Part shown: in pieces, positions 60,167 through 64,000 of the stretch
Layout of the letters: each line of letters begins with the position of its first letter
Numbering within the stretch: the stretch's first letter is position 1
Source of the DNA: a virus
Virus record (IMG/VR): IMGVR_UViG_3300017991_005548
Span: 1-64,000 of that record
DNA: 64,000 bases
Direction: 5' to 3' (one strand)
Made by a program: the position numbers and the translations under genes
The notes under the pieces: generated by a model
Database searches by the model: none
What the model was told of the DNA's origin: nothing
What the model saw: the letters and a program-made list of their open reading frames with translations, nothing else

Positions 60167-61174
60167 TTAGTCGTAAACTACAACGAACATCTTTCCAGCA
60201 GGGCTAAAAGCTACTGCTGTATTTTCATCGTTATAGGTAGTTCCATTGAAATCGTTAATTACAGCAGGAATACCTTCTGTATTAACTTTAACCAATCTTG
60301 TGCCATTGGCCGCATTAGCATCAATAACGTAGAGGTTACCAGATGCATCTACGGAGCAGTGACGAAGTTCGTTGTACTGACAGTTAAATGCAGTTGTTCC
60401 AAGAGCTTTCCCTGCAACTCCAGATCCAGAATGGAGATAAACCCATCCACGAGGAGTAATTTTCTTGATTTTGTAGTTGGCAGTATCACAAACAAATACA
60501 TTACCATTCGCATCACAAGCAACGCCAAGAGGATTGTCGAAAAGAGTCTTTGCAGTAGTTGCAACATTTTCGCCGTCTCCAGCAGTATCACCTGCATAGG
60601 TATAAACCGTACCATCCTTAATTCTACGAATTGAGTCGTTACCTGAATCGGCAACATAAACAGTACCACTTGGATCTACATCAACATCCCATGGAGTATC
60701 AAACTTAGCGGCTCCACCAACGCCATCAGTATGACCAGCTACGCCACCACCGTCTCCAGCGAGAACGCTTACATAACCATCTCTGATAACTCTAATCTGG
60801 TTGTTTCCAGAATCAGCAACATAAATGTTACCACTGTTGTCGCAGGCCAAACCAACTGGAGCATTAAATCTAGCATCCAAAGCTGGGACGTTAGCCAATG
60901 TTCCGTTATCTCCTGAGGTTCCATCTTCTCCAGCGTAAAGAGAAACTCTTCCGCCTTCATCAATTTTGAGAATAGTATGTCTGTCTAAATCAGAGACATA
61001 GATATTACCACTATTGTCTACGCAAACACCAGATACAGAAACTGATCCTTTTGCAGTAAGCTGATTAGGGCCAGCTTCCAACTTAGCGGCAATCTCAGCA
61101 TCTGTTAAGTTAACACCAAGAGCCGCAGTCGTTGCAAGATCGCTCTGAGTTATTCTAATTACACTATTAGCCAT
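60167..61174 (-). CDS. NHL-repeat beta-propeller protein
   Basis: 335 aa. At least five NHL blades (VCVDNSGNIYVSDLDRH, LACDNSGNIYVADSGNN, VDPSGTVYVADSGND, ACDANGNVFVCDTANY, VDASGNLYVIDANA). Likely a virion propeller or binding protein. Strong AGGAGG before ATG; alone between terminators, so probably highly expressed. Confidence 0.8.
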   Translation of the reverse strand: MANSVIRITQSDLATTAALGVNLTDAEIAAKLEAGPNQLTAKGSVSVSGVCVDNSGNIYVSDLDRHTILKIDEGGRVSLYAGEDGTSGDNGTLANVPALDARFNAPVGLACDNSGNIYVADSGNNQIRVIRDGYVSVLAGDGGGVAGHTDGVGGAAKFDTPWDVDVDPSGTVYVADSGNDSIRRIKDGTVYTYAGDTAGDGENVATTAKTLFDNPLGVACDANGNVFVCDTANYKIKKITPRGWVYLHSGSGVAGKALGTTAFNCQYNELRHCSVDASGNLYVIDANAANGTRLVKVNTEGIPAVINDFNGTTYNDENTAVAFSPAGKMFVVVYD

Positions 61175-61265
61175 TTTTATTCCTCCTAAAAACCATTTAA
61201 GGATTCATTCGTTTTCTTATTCTAGAAAACTTTTTGTTCTTCCTTTCTCACTTTACATTTTTTAT

Positions 61266-62600
61266 TTAGAGTCTGTTAGCCGCCTCTTCAGACAGCAATG
61301 ATCTTACTCCATCTCTAAGAATAACATGGGCAGAGTTACTTGAATCTTTGAACGCATCCAATACAACTGAAAGACCATTTGTCCTACGATCCAAATATGG
61401 GTTATCTATCTGTTCAATATCACCAGTTAGAATAACCTTTGTATTCTCTCCCGCTCTTGTTATGATCGTTTTTATCTCAAGTGGAGTAAGATTTTGAGCT
61501 TCATCGATAATGATATATTGATTATGAATACTCCTACCTCTTATATAAGTTAGAGGCTCAATAAAGATTTTATCACTAAGCTCAGCTATCTTTTTCCCAC
61601 TCATCTTCTTCTGACCCTTTTTCTCAGGTGATTTTGCTTTATTACTATGAACAATCTCCAAAGCATCATAAATGGGTTGCATCCATGGGTCTAACTTCTC
61701 ATTCACATCTCCTGGTAAAAAACCAATATCTCGACCCATTGGTTGAACAGGTCTACTAATGAGCATTTTTTCATACCTTTCTTCCTGCTCTACCATATAT
61801 TCACCAGCGGCTGTTGCAAGCAAGGTCTTCCCAGTCCCTGCCATTCCTACCAAACATACCAAATGGATATCATCATCTAACAATGCATCCAAAGCAAAAG
61901 CTTGCTCTCTATTTTTTGATTTAATCTTTAATGATGGAGGTAAAAAATCTAATCTCTCTACCATAGATCTGTCCTTACTGACTCTGGCAAGCATATTTTT
62001 GCTTTCATCTGGACTTTGGACCATTAGGTAGTAATTGCCCCAAGGAATGTCATCATCATCAAATACCCACTCTACAGGACATTCATCCTTTAGTTTAATT
62101 TCAGCATATGTTTTTCTATTAACCTCAACAGTACGGAATCCTTCATCAAGAATAACACTTTCGCATACTCTGGTTGCTTCATAGCATTCAGCCCTGATCC
62201 CAAGAGCATTCGCTTTCAGTCTAACGTTAATATCTCTTGAAATAACTATACACTCATTCTCTGGCTCTTGAGCCTTCATAATATCTGCAATATGAAGTAC
62301 ATGAAAATCGACATCCTTCTCCTTTCTATAGGTTCCTAAGTTGCCATTATAAATAACTCTTATTTGACCTTCCCTATCATCTCCTAATCTAACCCCTTTT
62401 CTTAAATCCCCCAATTCTCTGAATTTGTCGAGTGATCTAGAAACTTGACGGGAGTTTCGCCCTAACGCCCCATTGTCTCTTTTGAATGTGTCTAGCTCTT
62501 CAATCACTCCGATTGGAATAATCACAGTATGTTCCTCAAAACTGAATATCGCTTCAGGATCTTGCAACAGAACATTTGTGTCAATAACGAAATTTTTCAT
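61266..62600 (-). CDS. phoH: PIN-PhoH ATPase
   Basis: 444 aa. PIN nuclease domain (about 1-140: FVIDTNVLLQDP, ISRDINVRLKA) joined to a PhoH P-loop ATPase (about 230-444: VGMAGTGKTLLA, IIIDEAQNLTP, ILTGDIEQIDNP). This is the PhoH2/YlaK architecture, an RNA helicase/nuclease in bacteria, and it is common in large phages. Acidic PIN residues are present (D7 and others). Confidence 0.9.
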   Translation of the reverse strand: MKNFVIDTNVLLQDPEAIFSFEEHTVIIPIGVIEELDTFKRDNGALGRNSRQVSRSLDKFRELGDLRKGVRLGDDREGQIRVIYNGNLGTYRKEKDVDFHVLHIADIMKAQEPENECIVISRDINVRLKANALGIRAECYEATRVCESVILDEGFRTVEVNRKTYAEIKLKDECPVEWVFDDDDIPWGNYYLMVQSPDESKNMLARVSKDRSMVERLDFLPPSLKIKSKNREQAFALDALLDDDIHLVCLVGMAGTGKTLLATAAGEYMVEQEERYEKMLISRPVQPMGRDIGFLPGDVNEKLDPWMQPIYDALEIVHSNKAKSPEKKGQKKMSGKKIAELSDKIFIEPLTYIRGRSIHNQYIIIDEAQNLTPLEIKTIITRAGENTKVILTGDIEQIDNPYLDRRTNGLSVVLDAFKDSSNSAHVILRDGVRSLLSEEAANRL

Positions 62601-62618
62601 TATTCCTCCTTTATGGAT

Positions 62619-62981
62619 TTATTTTGGCGTGTTCTTCTTTTTCTCTTCTTTCTGGGAAGCCTTCACTTCATCCATAGAAGAGTAAACTTTTGTGACTTTG
62701 CCAAAAACTTTTTTGGTCCAACCATTGATTCGACCATGATTGTTTCCAATTAAACAACCACGTTTATCGTTTTTAGCTTTAACTAGGTGAGTATATAGGT
62801 TCCCTCGAACCTTGCAGTATACCATATCCCCGACTTCGGTATCCTGCCATGTGGTGGGTACAAGCTTTACTGGTTGCTTGCTTTTGATGAGTGGAGTCAT
62901 GCTGTTTCCAGGTTCTCGACTGATGATCGACTCCCCTTCCAACAACTTATTGACTTTCCAATTATGCATCCATTCTTCCAT
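62619..62981 (-). CDS. S24/S26 peptidase-like protein
   Basis: 120 aa. PGNSMTPLI (nucleophile Ser of the S24/S26 fold), VGDMVYCKVRGNLYTHLV and CLIGNNHGRINGW match the signal-peptidase/LexA catalytic fold. The DNA-binding domain of LexA-type repressors is absent and no transmembrane helix is seen. The usual general-base Lys is not obvious, so activity is uncertain. Confidence 0.65.
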   Translation of the reverse strand: MEEWMHNWKVNKLLEGESIISREPGNSMTPLIKSKQPVKLVPTTWQDTEVGDMVYCKVRGNLYTHLVKAKNDKRGCLIGNNHGRINGWTKKVFGKVTKVYSSMDEVKASQKEEKKKNTPK

Positions 62982-63092
62982 TCAGTGACTTTTGTTGGTC
63001 ATTAATTCAATAATGATCCGACCTTTTCCTACCGACACTATTTTAGGAAAATAAAATCAACATTTAAATCACTGTTCTACAACAAAATAGAA

Positions 63093-63296
63093 CTAAGAAT
63101 CCTTCTTCTCCTGTTCCCTTTGTTTCTTTGCATATGCTAAACGTTTATTCCAAGCCTTTCTTCTTCTTTCGCAAGCTTCACAAGGCTTTATGCCAAACGT
63201 CTTTGTAATTTTGGCGAATGTATCTCCGAAACCTTCAGAAGGTTGAGACCAAATCTTTTTTGTCCTATTCCAAAACCATTTTATCCACTTAATCAT
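63093..63296 (-). CDS. Small conserved phage-type Cys protein
   Basis: 67 aa. GFGDTFAKITKTFGIKPCEACERRRKAWNK is a pattern (G-D-T-x-A-K-I-T-K ... C-x2-C) I have seen in short phage proteins; split here by line. Basic N-terminus with several Trp. Function unknown. Overlaps the phosphatase gene by 4 nt. Confidence 0.6.
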   Translation of the reverse strand: MIKWIKWFWNRTKKIWSQPSEGFGDTFAKITKTFGIKPCEACERRRKAWNKRLAYAKKQREQEKKDS

Positions 63297-63763
63297 AACT
63301 TCAAAAACCTCGAAAATAATTCCCTTGCCTTAGGGTCTTTTACAATCTCCAAACCGTGATCTATTATCATCCCATTCGGTCTATGTTTATTTCTGTCAAG
63401 TAAGTGAATAGCCCTTTCTGGACCCAAGAATTTGCAACCAACGATATAAGCAGTAGCAGAGCTTCTGGAAATGCCAGCCCAACAATGAACCATAAGATTT
63501 TTTGGGTTAACTTCTTTTACCCACTGAATAATCTCCTCAACATCCTCTTTCTTTGGAGAATGGTATCCCCAATCGTCATATCTCTTATATGGAACATCAT
63601 CCATATATTTGATCAGGATGTCTTTAGCATGCTTTTCTAAACCATTCAGTGGATGGTTATCCATTCTGTACTTACAATCCCTTAAAGAAATTACATGCCA
63701 TCTTTTAGAGTGTTGCTTCAACTCTTTTGCGGCTTCTTCTGCACTGAAAATTTGAATGTTCAT
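63293..63763 (-). CDS. Dual-specificity/tyrosine-type phosphatase
   Basis: 156 aa. The P-loop is MVHCWAGISRSSA (HCxxGxxRS) near residue 95, with a candidate general acid Asp in DDWGYHSP upstream. Length fits small DSPs. Could act on phosphoproteins, RNA 5' ends or sugar phosphates. Start region fits the TATAAT element 20-25 nt upstream. Confidence 0.82.
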   Translation of the reverse strand: MNIQIFSAEEAAKELKQHSKRWHVISLRDCKYRMDNHPLNGLEKHAKDILIKYMDDVPYKRYDDWGYHSPKKEDVEEIIQWVKEVNPKNLMVHCWAGISRSSATAYIVGCKFLGPERAIHLLDRNKHRPNGMIIDHGLEIVKDPKARELFSRFLKL

Positions 63764-63783
63764 AATTACTTCCCTTATACTTA

Positions 63784-63789
63784 ATTATA
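63784..63789 (-). promoter_or_regulatory. -10 element (TTGTATAAT) in divergent gap
   Basis: TATAAT with TTG extension about 20 nt before the phosphatase ATG, in the only divergent gene gap of the window. Confidence 0.45.
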
Positions 63790-63841
63790 CAAAGGCTTTT
63801 TGCCACTTTTACTTGAACAAAAACAAAAACGGCTTACTAAT

Positions 63842-64000
63842 ATGGATCTAATAGACTTCGGTTCTGGACACCCAAAACATTCAAAGTTTTTTGAATACTT
63901 TATCTCACAAACAGAGAATATTAAAATCAAACGATATCTAAGTATCGGTTCTTATAACCCAAAGAAACTCATTGATAAAAAAGTAGGATACTTTCAATTC
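63842..64000 (+). CDS. Start of a plus-strand gene (partial)
   Basis: ATG at 63842 opens 53 codons to the right edge without a stop (starts MDLIDFGSGHPKHSKFF). The opposite strand is broken by stops, so this may be the first gene of a rightward unit. No ribosome site is visible. Product unknown; the IKRYLSIGSYNPKKL segment is not diagnostic. Confidence 0.5.
   Translation, partial: MDLIDFGSGHPKHSKFFEYFISQTENIKIKRYLSIGSYNPKKLIDKKVGYFQF

Overview
The window looks like a piece of a large (jumbo-type) tailed bacteriophage genome. It is AT-rich, its genes are tightly packed, and all but one read from the minus strand with clear Shine-Dalgarno sites, stop/start overlaps and rho-independent terminators. 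Phage-typical cargo includes two tRNA arrays, a PIN-PhoH ATPase, a RecD2-like helicase, a free-standing EDxHD-type homing endonuclease, a short release factor, Nudix and dual-specificity phosphatases, and long serine-rich surface proteins. No terminase, capsid, portal or polymerase gene lies in the window. The host cannot be named from sequence alone, but it must use Shine-Dalgarno initiation and sigma70-like promoters.

Layout (minus strand, so transcription runs right to left). 63.8-53.1 kb: phosphatase, S24-like protein, PIN-PhoH, NHL propeller, BNR sialidase-like protein, RecD2 helicase, Nudix, membrane protein, kinase-HAD fusion. 53.1-28.0 kb: a glycosylation island of about 14 glycosyltransferases (GT-A and GT-B), six to seven SAM methyltransferases, two sulfotransferase-like proteins and a NeuB/NeuA pair for a CMP-nonulosonic acid. 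28.0-27.1 kb: a P-loop-like protein and a small acidic protein. 27.1-25.6 kb: tRNA array 2 (Val, Ala, Ile). 25.5-11.8 kb: ten paralogous surface proteins (conserved N-terminal module, serine-rich linker, variable C-terminal domain), broken by a release factor and small genes. 11.8-9.9 kb: tRNA array 1 (Thr, Lys) with the homing endonuclease. 9.9-1 kb: a GT9-like protein and three very long serine-rich proteins, one carrying a NAL1-like serine protease.

The most striking signal is regulatory. Each tRNA array is preceded by the same device: a TTGAAA-N16-TATAAT promoter, a tiny leader ORF, and a terminator. Leader 1 contains four Thr-Thr-Lys repeats and precedes tRNA-Thr(GGT, CGT, TGT) and tRNA-Lys(TTT, CTT). 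Leader 2 has an unbroken run of twelve Ile/Ala/Val codons and precedes tRNA-Val(TAC), Ala(TGC, GGC) and Ile(TAT). In both, the end of the leader ORF carries a near-copy of the terminator 3' arm that can pair with the terminator 5' arm. This is the geometry of ribosome-mediated attenuation, as in the thr/ilv/trp operons, but the controlled product is the tRNA itself.

A second unusual element is the release factor gene. It has an RF1-type P-x-T motif and is split by an in-frame UAG inside CTTTAGC, a +1 slip site like that of prfB (CTT TGA C). This suggests autoregulation by the stop codon that an RF1-type factor reads.

A plausible whole: the serine-rich modular proteins are displayed on the virion and the neighbouring island modifies them with sugars. 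That link is inferred from gene proximity and is not shown by the sequence.
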